Positions 7,260-14,192 of a stretch of 64,000 nt of DNA are shown here, piece by piece. The first letter of the stretch is position 1. The number at the start of each line of letters is the position of its first letter. The DNA is from Arthrobacter burdickii (lineage in GTDB: Bacteria > Actinomycetota > Actinomycetes > Actinomycetales > Micrococcaceae). Both the position numbers and the translations under genes were made by a program. The DNA is taken from contig NZ_JAROCG010000001.1 of NCBI RefSeq assembly GCF_030433645.1, forward strand, positions 2,542,001 through 2,606,000, in the 5' to 3' direction. The notes below the pieces were generated by a model that had not been told where the DNA came from, did not search any database, and saw only the letters and a list, made by a program, of their open reading frames with translations.

Positions 7260-8853
7260 CCCACACAGCCCGTGCTGCCGTCATCGGGTCGTTGGGGTCG
7301 TAGTCGGATTCCTTCAGGCCGACCCGGAACTGAGCCATCATGTCGTGGTCCTCATGGGGCAGGTTGTGGCAGTGCATCATGTAGAGGCCCTGTTGGGGGG
7401 TGAACTTCATCAGGAGCCTCACGGTCTCCCCCTCGCCCACGTACACCACGTCCTTGGGCCCGCGTTCATGGGCGAAGGCCGCGGCCCCGTTGCGGCTGAG
7501 GATCTGAAAGTCGACCAGGTGGATGTGCACCGGGTGGAACCAGCCGCCGGAACTGTTCTCGATCTCCCAGATCTCCACCGAGTTGTGGGCGGGGTCGGCG
7601 ATGACCTTCTTGTACCCGGAGGCGATGACGTCCTGCCAACTGTCATCGTTGATCGTCCACATATTGGTGACATCGTTGCGCTTGACCCGGAATCTGCGGG
7701 TCTTCACGGCCTGCGCGCTCTTGAGCGACATCGCCTCACTACCGACCAGCGTGGTGGGAATCCGGTTCCACGTCGGGTCGGTGGTGTCCACCGGTTCGTC
7801 CGTGACATCGAACGCCATGATCTTGTTGGTGAAGTCGTAATCGACGTTGTTCTTGTTCGACAGGTTCCGCAGTTCGATCCGCTGCCCCGTGGCGTACTTC
7901 CGGAAATCGATCAGGACTTCATAGCGTTCAGCCCCGCCGTGGCGGTAGTTGGCCACGCTCTGCGCCGCCGGCATCAGACCACCATCGGTACCGACCATGA
8001 TCAAGGGGGCCCCGGTGCTCAGCGTCGGGCGGAGGGAGCGGGAGATGGAGCAGTTCAGGATCCGGAAGCGGTACACGCGCTTCTGCACCTTCATCACGGG
8101 CCAGGGCCTGCCGTTGACCAGGATCACATCCCCCCACAGACCCGAGTGGGTGTTGTCGTCATAGCCCAACGACCCGTTCTCCGCGAACATCGCATCACTG
8201 ACAGTCAGGGCGACGTCGTAGCGGCCTTGCGGCAACAGTTGCCGCTCGATGGGGTCGTGCATGTGGTACTGGGCCGCCAGGCCGGAATAGGCGTTCTGCG
8301 CGGTGAAGTGGACACCATGGTCGTGGTACCAGAGCGTACGGGCCGGCTGGAAATTGGGGTAGCGATAATCCTTGTAGAACCCCGGGTTCGTGACGTCGCT
8401 GGCATACCCGTCGTACTGCGGCAGGGACGCGGACCCGTGGAGGTGGGTAGACGTCGACAGGGCATGCCCGTCCAGCGGATGGGTGGCCGGGAGCTGATTG
8501 CGGATCCTCAGGACGGCTTTCGTACCCTGGTCCAGGCTGATGGTCGGGCCCGGGAACAACCCGTTGTAGCCCAGGATGGGTGTGGTCAGTCGAGGCAAGA
8601 TCTGGGCGGTGGCCGCCTTCTCTGTCAGCTTGTAGTAGTTGACGGGCAACCCGTCCGCCGCATCGATGCCGGTGGCATAGGGCGCAAGGAATGGGGCCTG
8701 GACGAAAGGTACCTGGAACGGTCGAGGCATCTCGGAGGAACTGAGCCGGCTTGCTGACGCTGCCTCCACCGACCTCGTCGGCAGTACTGCAGCACCCGCG
8801 CCGAGGACTCCCAGTCCCCCCAGAAGCAGAACCTGACGGCGTGAAGTTGACAT
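7243..8853 (-). CDS. Tat-exported multicopper oxidase (CotA/bilirubin-oxidase-like)
   Basis: A 536-residue three-domain cupredoxin oxidase that would oxidise phenolics, metals or bilirubin-like substrates and reduce oxygen to water, outside the membrane. The N-terminus has a twin-arginine signal (SRRQVLLLGG). Copper ligands are complete: HLHG (137-139), WYHDHGVHF (177-182), HPVHIHL (near 439) and HCHNLPHEDHDM (near 493-503), the last supplying the type-1 Cys and axial Met. The ATG at 8853 is preceded by GGGAG; a longer frame to 9111 has no protein character. It shares a transcript with signal peptidase I. Because Tat substrates fold in the cytoplasm, copper would be loaded before export. CCTAGG-like repeats lie about 76-97 bp upstream. 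Confidence 0.92.
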   Translation of the reverse strand: MSTSRRQVLLLGGLGVLGAGAAVLPTRSVEAASASRLSSSEMPRPFQVPFVQAPFLAPYATGIDAADGLPVNYYKLTEKAATAQILPRLTTPILGYNGLFPGPTISLDQGTKAVLRIRNQLPATHPLDGHALSTSTHLHGSASLPQYDGYASDVTNPGFYKDYRYPNFQPARTLWYHDHGVHFTAQNAYSGLAAQYHMHDPIERQLLPQGRYDVALTVSDAMFAENGSLGYDDNTHSGLWGDVILVNGRPWPVMKVQKRVYRFRILNCSISRSLRPTLSTGAPLIMVGTDGGLMPAAQSVANYRHGGAERYEVLIDFRKYATGQRIELRNLSNKNNVDYDFTNKIMAFDVTDEPVDTTDPTWNRIPTTLVGSEAMSLKSAQAVKTRRFRVKRNDVTNMWTINDDSWQDVIASGYKKVIADPAHNSVEIWEIENSSGGWFHPVHIHLVDFQILSRNGAAAFAHERGPKDVVYVGEGETVRLLMKFTPQQGLYMMHCHNLPHEDHDMMAQFRVGLKESDYDPNDPMTAARAVWDDEKG

Positions 8854-8928
8854 TGCGAGTCTCCCTTGGTTGGTACCCTGACCATTCCGTACCCAGGTTG
8901 GAAATTCCCTGCACCCGGCCTCGCTCGT

Positions 8929-8950
8929 CCTTGGACGACCCCTAGGAACA
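8929..8950 (-). promoter_or_regulatory. CCTAGG-like repeats upstream of the multicopper oxidase
   Basis: CCTTGG at 8929 and CCTAGG at 8941 (plus-strand reading), 12 bp apart, are followed by AACA as in the 5801-5831 and 9962-9992 arrays. They lie 76-97 bp upstream of the ATG at 8853, a distance close to that of the lipoprotein array. Confidence 0.42.
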
Positions 8951-8990
8951 GCCATGCAAACCCCAAGAAAAAAATCACCCACCAGAACTC

Positions 8991-9064
8991 CCGCGCAATA
9001 ATCCCGCCAATAGTCCGGCCAACACCTCCGCCGAAAAATCCGCTGAAAAACCCGCTGAATAATC
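8991..9064. repeat. Degenerate 12-bp tandem repeats
   Basis: On the plus strand units such as CCGCCGAAAAAT, CCGCTGAAAAAC and CCGCTGAATAAT follow one another, with a second, related family (AATCCCGCCAAT, AGTCCGGCCAAC) before them. The block is less GC-rich than its surroundings. It looks like slippage-generated DNA rather than a gene. Confidence 0.6.
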
Positions 9065-9341
9065 ACAGCAACACATTCCGCCGAACCAGCACCCGAATAA
9101 CGTCCACACACAAAGGACGTACAAGGGCCACACTCCCCACACCCATCGACCCGAGATGGGGCCCCGCACCCTCAGGGAAAGCCCCGGATGGCATGTCACA
9201 CCTGAGGAACCCCTGCTCAGCGCCCCAAGCTCACATCCCACACCGGGGGATAGTCGCTTGTTCCTCGCCCTGGGGAGATCGCGCTCGTACCCACGGTGGG
9301 CCTGCATCGAGGGGGCACTCCCCCCGCTCATTCCTGCCAAG

Positions 9342-9385
9342 GTGGTCCCCGGCACCCGACGACGTGGTCCCCGGCACCTGACGAC
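9342..9385. repeat. 22-bp tandem duplication
   Basis: Two adjacent 22-bp units beginning GTGGTCCCCGGCACC differ at one base (CCGACGAC versus CTGACGAC). They end 11 bp beyond the stop of the one-TM protein gene. Confidence 0.8.
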
Positions 9386-9396
9386 GCTCGCGTTGG

Positions 9397-9939
9397 TCAG
9401 TCCAGGTGGTGTCCCTCGCCAAGGGATAGTCCGGGTCCTCCGGACAGTTCCAGGGTCAGATCGATAGCCCGGTCCGGGAGCTCGAACACGAGTGTCGCGT
9501 CGATGGTCTGCCCCTGGGCCGCTGTTGCCGGAGCAGGCGAGAACCACACCGGCGCCCAGGTCCCCTCACCCAGAGCAGACACGACATACCCCGAGGGATC
9601 AAAGGACAAACCGTCCGCCTCCATCGCGGTGAGCTCCACCAGGATCCGCACACGATGAACCCCCTCACCTGCCGGCTCAGCAAGCACCGCCGACTCAGAA
9701 GGCGGAACCCACCCATCGGCCTCTGTCGGAATCACCCCCTGAATCCGCGCAAGACCACCGTCAACAGGGGACGAGGCACCAAGAAGAGTAGGAGGAGTCC
9801 GAGGAGCAGCCAACAACACCGCCGCAACCACCACCCCCACCACCGCAAGCAAGATGACCGGAATGAGAAACCTGATGCGCCTGCGCGGTGCCGGAAACTC
9901 AAGTGATTGCGAGGGACTGAGCGAAGTCGTCGATGCCAT
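9397..9939 (-). CDS. Membrane-anchored extracytoplasmic protein, unknown function
   Basis: A 180-residue protein with a short cytoplasmic tail, one TM helix (about residues 23-45, FLIPVILLAVVGVVVAAVLL) and an extracellular domain of about 130 residues. That domain looks like a beta-sandwich: alternating strands such as VHRVRILVELTAMEADGL and IDATLVFELPDRAIDLTLEL, with no cysteines. I do not recognise the family. The ATG at 9939 is chosen because everything upstream in the long frame to 11793 is antisense to the secreted protein gene. Three CCTAGG repeats lie only 23-53 bp upstream of this start, close enough to overlap its promoter. Confidence 0.6.
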   Translation of the reverse strand: MASTTSLSPSQSLEFPAPRRRIRFLIPVILLAVVGVVVAAVLLAAPRTPPTLLGASSPVDGGLARIQGVIPTEADGWVPPSESAVLAEPAGEGVHRVRILVELTAMEADGLSFDPSGYVVSALGEGTWAPVWFSPAPATAAQGQTIDATLVFELPDRAIDLTLELSGGPGLSLGEGHHLD

Positions 9940-9961
9940 GCCGGCCAGTCTCCAACCACCT

Positions 9962-9992
9962 CCTAGGGAAACCCTAGGGATTCCTAGAAACC
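9962..9992. promoter_or_regulatory. Three CCTAGG direct repeats, 11/10-bp spacing
   Basis: CCTAGGGAAAC (9962), CCTAGGGATT (9973) and CCTAGAAACC (9983) follow one another in the same orientation in the divergent region between the one-TM protein (9939, minus) and the secreted protein (10150, plus). This is the best-conserved of three similar arrays and probably shows the real consensus. Confidence 0.6.
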
Positions 9993-10149
9993 GGCAACAC
10001 CCCGGTCTTCGAGATGGGCGCTGATGCTGGTTTCGGCCCATCTCGTGGTGCCCGACGAATCGGTGGCCAACATTTCCGCAAGGTGGGCATCCTAGCTTGT
10101 GATCATGAGTGAGCCCCTTACTCACGCAACGACGATCAGTGAGGTCATC

Positions 10150-12189
10150 ATGAAAACTGCGATACAGGAACCGGGACAGCCGACGTCCCGCGTCCAGAGT
10201 TATGGACGGACCGCGATTGTCGCGACAGTCTCCGCCGTCCTGGGCGCCACGTCCCTCCTGGCCATCCCAGCCGCCAATGCGGCCGTCCCGGCCTTCCCGG
10301 ACAACGTCGTGGTCTTCCCGGACCGCGACTTCGTCACCATCGAGGGCTACCAGGACCACATCGGCGAGACGGCCACAGTCACCGTGACCCGCGGCACCCA
10401 GGTTGTCGGCTCCGCGGTAGGAACCGTGGCCGAGGGCGACGTCGCCTTCGAGATCAACCACCCGGGCGGGGTCTGCTGGGGTGCCGGTACCGGCCTCAAC
10501 GTCACGCCCGACATCCAGAAGGGCGACAAGGTCTCGATCAAGTTCGCCGACGGCGCGAGTGGTGACACAACCACCAGCACCGGCACCGCCACCACCCACG
10601 CAGCACTCAACGGCAACACCGTGACGGTCGAGGGCACCTACGGCTCCGATGTCATCGCCGGCCAGGCCGAGGTCCGGATCGTCAACCCCGACCTCACCGC
10701 CCTCGTCGGCAAGCGTGACGTGCGCGCCGTGACCGGTGGCCTGACAACCGCACCGAAGGGTGGCTACTCCTCCAACCTGGAGATGGCCGACGGCAAGTTC
10801 ACCGCCACCTTCAACTTCGACACCCTCAAGGCGGCGCAGACCGCCGCCGCGACCCAGGTCGAGCGGTTCATGTCCTGGCAGGTCGAGGACGGCGACGCGA
10901 ACCGTCAGGGCCTGACCATCTCCGAGTTCGGCGAGTTCGGCGGCCCCGGCATGGGCGGCTGCCCGGCGGGTCCTGCTGACGTCGCCCCGCCGAAGGCCAG
11001 CTACTCGGTCACCCGCTCCGCGGACAAGACCAAGCTCGCCGTCAAGTGGACACCGGCCGACACCGTCGCGGGCACGCCCGCCGTCACGAACTACAACGTC
11101 CAGGCCTCCAACAAGGCGGACGGCACGTTCGTCGGCAGCCGCGTGGCTGCGACCGCTACCGGTGCGACCCTGACGGTCGACCCGGCTGTGGCGGACTACA
11201 CCGTCGAGGTCCGCTCCATGGCCGGCGTCAAAATGGGTGACCCCTTCGACCCGGCTCCCACCACGGGCACCGGCGACCTCCCGGCGGACCAGACCGCGCC
11301 CACCCTGACCATCAATCCCGCAGCGTCGGGCAACACGGCCGAGACCGCCGCCGAGGCCTCCAGCGTCACCCTCGGCTCCGAGACCGCCGCCGACGTGTAC
11401 TACACGACCGACGGCAGCCAGGCAGTCCTGGGCGACCTGCCCGGCGACACCGCCCAGCTCTACAAGTCCCCGATCGCCATCACCGCGCTGACCGAGATCC
11501 ACGCCGTCGCCATCGACCGGGCCGGCAACATCTCCCAGCAGGCCGTCGGTTTCTACAAGCCGGCCGGTGCTCAGGTGCTCAACGCTCCCACGGGTCTGGC
11601 CGCCACCCCAGGCGTCGGCCAGGTCGCGCTGAAGTGGGTCGCCCCCTCGGGTAGCAGCACCCCCGTCACCGGCTACCAGGTCGAGGCCTCGACCGTGAAC
11701 GCCGACGGCACGACGACCGTGCTGCCCACGCAGCCCGCGGTCACCACCGACACCAACCAGATCGTCACCGGGCTCGCGCCGAACACAAAGCACTCGTTCA
11801 CCGTCAAAGCGCTCTACGGCACCTCGTCGAGCGACCCATCGGCTACCGCGACGGCGACGACTCCGGTGGCTTCGGCCAAGGTGACCATCACCAGCGGCCG
11901 GTGGAAGAACGCCGACACCCGGATCCAGGGCACGACCGACCAGCCGGCCCTGACCTCGAGCGTCGTCCGGTTCTACCGCAAGTCGGCCGACGGCACCTAC
12001 AGCACCGTGTACGCCGGCCCGACCGCACTGGTCGCCGCGGTGGCTCCCGCCACGGGCTCCACCTTCGACGGTCGGTTCCGCACCACCGCTCTGACCGGCA
12101 CTACCAACCCAGGCCAGATCGTCGCCAAGCTGTTCGACGGCAGCGGCAAGGAACTGGGAGTTAGCGCTCCGTTCACACTGGGCAACTAG
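10150..12189 (+). CDS. Large secreted multidomain protein (Fn3 and CHB_HEX-like domains)
   Basis: A 679-residue exported protein, function not recognised. A long signal peptide (1-44) ends AIPAANA. Residues 45-275 form a beta-rich N-terminal domain (VVVFPDRDFVTIEGY). Then come an Fn3-like module (about 280-380), a chitobiase/hexosaminidase C-terminal-like beta module (384-470, ADVYYTTDGSQAVLG and EIHAVAIDRAGNISQ), a clear Fn3 module (476-575, APTGLAATPGVGQVALKWVA) and a C-terminal beta domain ending FTLGN. No sortase motif or membrane anchor is seen, so it is probably released. No catalytic domain is visible. The ATG at 10150 has GAGG six bases upstream; the GTG at 10099 is less likely. A strong terminator follows. 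Confidence 0.75.
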   Translation: MKTAIQEPGQPTSRVQSYGRTAIVATVSAVLGATSLLAIPAANAAVPAFPDNVVVFPDRDFVTIEGYQDHIGETATVTVTRGTQVVGSAVGTVAEGDVAFEINHPGGVCWGAGTGLNVTPDIQKGDKVSIKFADGASGDTTTSTGTATTHAALNGNTVTVEGTYGSDVIAGQAEVRIVNPDLTALVGKRDVRAVTGGLTTAPKGGYSSNLEMADGKFTATFNFDTLKAAQTAAATQVERFMSWQVEDGDANRQGLTISEFGEFGGPGMGGCPAGPADVAPPKASYSVTRSADKTKLAVKWTPADTVAGTPAVTNYNVQASNKADGTFVGSRVAATATGATLTVDPAVADYTVEVRSMAGVKMGDPFDPAPTTGTGDLPADQTAPTLTINPAASGNTAETAAEASSVTLGSETAADVYYTTDGSQAVLGDLPGDTAQLYKSPIAITALTEIHAVAIDRAGNISQQAVGFYKPAGAQVLNAPTGLAATPGVGQVALKWVAPSGSSTPVTGYQVEASTVNADGTTTVLPTQPAVTTDTNQIVTGLAPNTKHSFTVKALYGTSSSDPSATATATTPVASAKVTITSGRWKNADTRIQGTTDQPALTSSVVRFYRKSADGTYSTVYAGPTALVAAVAPATGSTFDGRFRTTALTGTTNPGQIVAKLFDGSGKELGVSAPFTLGN

Positions 12190-12214
12190 TCACACAGCAC
12201 CACCACACCCCCGG

Positions 12215-12243
12215 AATGCGGGCTCCTCCTCGGAGCCCGCATT
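12215..12243 (+). terminator. Intrinsic-type terminator after the secreted protein gene
   Basis: A perfect 12-bp stem (AATGCGGGCTCC with its complement) encloses a 5-base loop, 26 bp after the stop codon. The T-tract is short, as usual in high-GC genomes. Confidence 0.8.
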
Positions 12244-12277
12244 TCCGCGTGCCCGGGGCCGCCGGCCCTGTCAACGC

Positions 12278-12504
12278 AAGGCCGTAGGCCGCATCGACTG
12301 GCCGACGCTGCCCGACCTCAGCACGCCCCCAGCATTCGCCGCCCTGCTGGACGCCGAGAACGGCGGCTACCACAGCCCCTCCCCCGTCGAGCAGTTCACG
12401 GTCTCGCGGCGCTACGTCACCGGCACCGACGTGCTGGCCATCACCTTCACCATCGCCTCCGGGGAGGTGCGTGTGACCGTCTCCCTCAACACCGGCGTCG
12501 CGGG
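12278..12504 (+). pseudogene. Remnant of a GH15 (glucoamylase/trehalase-like) gene
   Basis: The frame through 12290 reads KAVGRIDWPTLPDLSTPPAF, continues AALLDAENGGYHSPSP, and then RRYVTGTDVLAITFTIASG and EVRVTVSLNTGVAG. From memory this matches the N-terminal segment of GH15 trehalase/glucoamylase-like proteins (GRIDWLCLPDLDSP, then a RRYLPGTNVLETTF-like stretch). There is no start, and the match ends abruptly at 12504. It is a decayed internal fragment, not an expressed gene. Confidence 0.65.
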
Positions 12505-12612
12505 CTGCCGCGCAAGTTCAAGACGGCCATCACCGGCGTGCCGAGCCAGGACGTCGTGCCCGAGATCACCGACATCGCCTCGTCAGCGTCGTGCACCCCG
12601 AGCGGGCTTAGG
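12505..12612 (+). pseudogene. Remnant of a ferredoxin nitrite/sulfite reductase gene
   Basis: Directly after the GH15 fragment and in a different frame, LPRKFKTAITGVPSQDVVPE and ITDIA match the conserved LPRKFK segment of sirohaem nitrite/sulfite reductases. A one-base shift near 12580 then gives SVVHPERA, again matching that family, before a TAG at about 12608. Only some 35 codons remain, flanked by unrelated DNA. Confidence 0.6.
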
Positions 12613-12734
12613 CCGCCACTCGGATTATTGAGTACCCGCCCTTAAAGCCGCGTACCGACTACTCGTATACACACGTTCTCCGACCCCTTCTAATTTTGTT
12701 AGAGACCGTAGCAAATAAACTGGGACAAGACATT
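12613..12734 (+). other. AT-richer leader of the SARP-receiver regulator
   Basis: This 120-bp stretch is clearly lower in GC than its flanks. It contains a possible promoter with TTAAAG (12642-12647) and TATACA (12666-12671), 18 bp apart. It ends with the GTG proposed as the regulator start. Confidence 0.35.
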
Positions 12735-14177
12735 GTGATCGCTTTGGAATTTGTCAGGAAATCAACGGATCTGGCTCATGCTTCCGAGGCCTCCGGGCAG
12801 TCGTCGGCACTTCAGATCTCCGTCCTGGGTCCGCTGACCATTCGCCGGGGAGACACTACCCTCAACGCCAACGACCTGGGCGGACCCAAGCCCCGCCAGG
12901 TACTCGAGATCCTTCTCCTGAGCTTCGGTCTGGCGGTATCCAAGACCCGCATCATCGATTTGCTGTGGAACGGCAACCCTCCGGCCGTCGCACTGCCGAC
13001 CCTTGAGAGCTATGTCAGCGTCCTGCGCCGGCGGCTGCAGCCAGGAGCCGGCCGGACAGGTCCCCTGCGCACGGTCACGGGCGGCTACGTGATCGAGCCC
13101 TCGCTCGTGAGCCTTGATGCGAACCGGTTCGAAACTCTCACCAAGCAGGCCAGCGTGGCACCGCCACCGGTCGCGCTGCCACTGCTGACCGAAGCACTCC
13201 AACTCGCTTCCGCCCCGCTGCTCGGCGACGAGCTGCTGCCGGCCTGGGCCGAAGAGGAACGGGCCCTGCACGCCGAGCGGGTCGGTCATACCCGTGTCCT
13301 GGCCGCGGAAACCGCGCTCATCATGGGAGATGTCGGGAGGGCGATCGCCTGGGCCCATGAAACGGTCCGGGAGGATCCTTTGAACGAACGGGCGTGGACC
13401 GCCCTTGTCCTGGGGCTGGAGCAGAACGGCGAGAACACCGAAGCGCTGAGGGTGTTCGACCGCTGCCGCAGGGTCATGGACGAGGAACTGGGCTGCGCGC
13501 CCAGCGGAGTCCTGAAGGAAGCACAGGCCAGGCTCCTGACGACCACCGGGACGACCAGCAGGACGACTACCGGGACGACTACCGGGACGACTACCGGGAC
13601 GACGCACGCTGCGGCGCCTGCCCGGGCGTCGATGCGCGCGGTGACCGTCTCGGGTAACAGTCATCCCACGGCATCACTGCTACCCGAGACGGACACCGAG
13701 ACGGACACCGAGACGCAGACCGAGACGCAGACCGAGCGCCTGCGGGTTCTGGTCATCGATGATCACACCACGTTCTCGGATCTGCTGTCCGGAGCACTGG
13801 ACCGGGAACCTGATTTCATGAGTGTGGGAGCTGCTACATCGGTGGAGTCCGCCGCGACGATGTTCCGGGACCTGCGCCCCGACGTCGTCGTCATGGACCT
13901 GCATCTTGCCGATGGGTCCGGGCTGAACGCCGCCGAGCGGATCCTCTCCGAGGCACCGCAGGCCCGGATCGTCATGCTGACGGGCAACCCGTCCCAGGAA
14001 GCGCTGCGGGAAGCTGCCCGCATGGGAATCTGCGGGTTCCTTCCGAAGGACGGCGCCCTGGGAGTCATGCTCGACACCCTCCGGCACGCCCGCCCAGGGA
14101 ACATGATCGTGCACCCGTCGCTGGTGGCCAGGCTGGGCGACGCTACCGGATCCGCGCCGGATCCTTCCGGAAAATAG
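12735..14177 (+). CDS. Hybrid regulator: SARP (winged helix + BTAD) fused to a C-terminal receiver domain
   Basis: About 480 residues. Residues 26-120 form an AfsR/SARP OmpR-type winged helix (LQISVLGPLTI, ALPTLESYVSVLRRRLQPG) and 125-270 a BTAD all-helical domain (ALIMGDVGRAIAWAHETV, EDPLNERAWTALVLGLEQNG). A Thr/Gly and Glu/Thr repeat linker (275-355) leads to a NarL/CheY-like receiver (350-465) with acidic pair VIDDH, phospho-acceptor Asp388 (VVVMDLHLADGSG), Thr (VMLTGN) and Lys (GFLPKDG). Only about 15 residues follow the receiver, so the LuxR-type HTH expected after a NarL-class receiver is missing and DNA binding is left to the SARP half. The partner kinase follows 15 bp downstream. The start is uncertain: GTG 12735 has a weak GGGAC, and TTG 12696 is alternative. 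Confidence 0.85.
   Translation: MIALEFVRKSTDLAHASEASGQSSALQISVLGPLTIRRGDTTLNANDLGGPKPRQVLEILLLSFGLAVSKTRIIDLLWNGNPPAVALPTLESYVSVLRRRLQPGAGRTGPLRTVTGGYVIEPSLVSLDANRFETLTKQASVAPPPVALPLLTEALQLASAPLLGDELLPAWAEEERALHAERVGHTRVLAAETALIMGDVGRAIAWAHETVREDPLNERAWTALVLGLEQNGENTEALRVFDRCRRVMDEELGCAPSGVLKEAQARLLTTTGTTSRTTTGTTTGTTTGTTHAAAPARASMRAVTVSGNSHPTASLLPETDTETDTETQTETQTERLRVLVIDDHTTFSDLLSGALDREPDFMSVGAATSVESAATMFRDLRPDVVVMDLHLADGSGLNAAERILSEAPQARIVMLTGNPSQEALREAARMGICGFLPKDGALGVMLDTLRHARPGNMIVHPSLVARLGDATGSAPDPSGK
13538..13603 (+). repeat. 12-bp coding tandem repeats, linker part 1
   Basis: Units close to GGGACGACTACC occur about five times, encoding TTTG-type tetrapeptides. They lie in the regulator between BTAD and receiver; copy number could change by slippage without breaking the frame. 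Confidence 0.8.
13685..13736 (+). repeat. 12-bp coding tandem repeats, linker part 2
   Basis: GAGACGGACACC twice and GAGACGCAGACC twice, encoding ETDT and ETQT tetrapeptides just before the receiver domain. They form a flexible, acidic hinge. Confidence 0.85.
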
Positions 14178-14192
14178 CCGGGCACGCCGACC

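Larger units (their letters stand above)
8854..9396. other. Non-coding interval with repeats between MCO and the one-TM protein
   Basis: No credible gene in 540 bp. It contains the leader of the multicopper oxidase with two CCTAGG-like units (8929-8950), a block of degenerate 12-bp repeats (8991-9064) and a 22-bp tandem duplication (9342-9385). A minus-strand frame across it encodes only repeat-derived, unprotein-like sequence. Confidence 0.45.

Noticed and set aside
6997..8757. A 586-codon plus-strand frame
   Set aside because: It is antisense to the multicopper oxidase and signal peptidase, both with full sets of active-site motifs; its sequence has no domain character.
8975..9547. Minus-strand frame of 190 codons across the repeat region
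   Set aside because: Its end is only the translation of 12-bp repeats and its start overlaps the one-TM gene; no ribosome site.
9940..11793. Long minus-strand extension of the one-TM protein frame
   Set aside because: It runs antisense to the secreted protein and is Gly/Val/Asp-rich shadow sequence; the real start with a TM helix is at 9939.
13538..13736. Possible CRISPR-like array
   Set aside because: The repeats are 12 bp, contiguous without spacers, and in frame inside a coding region.
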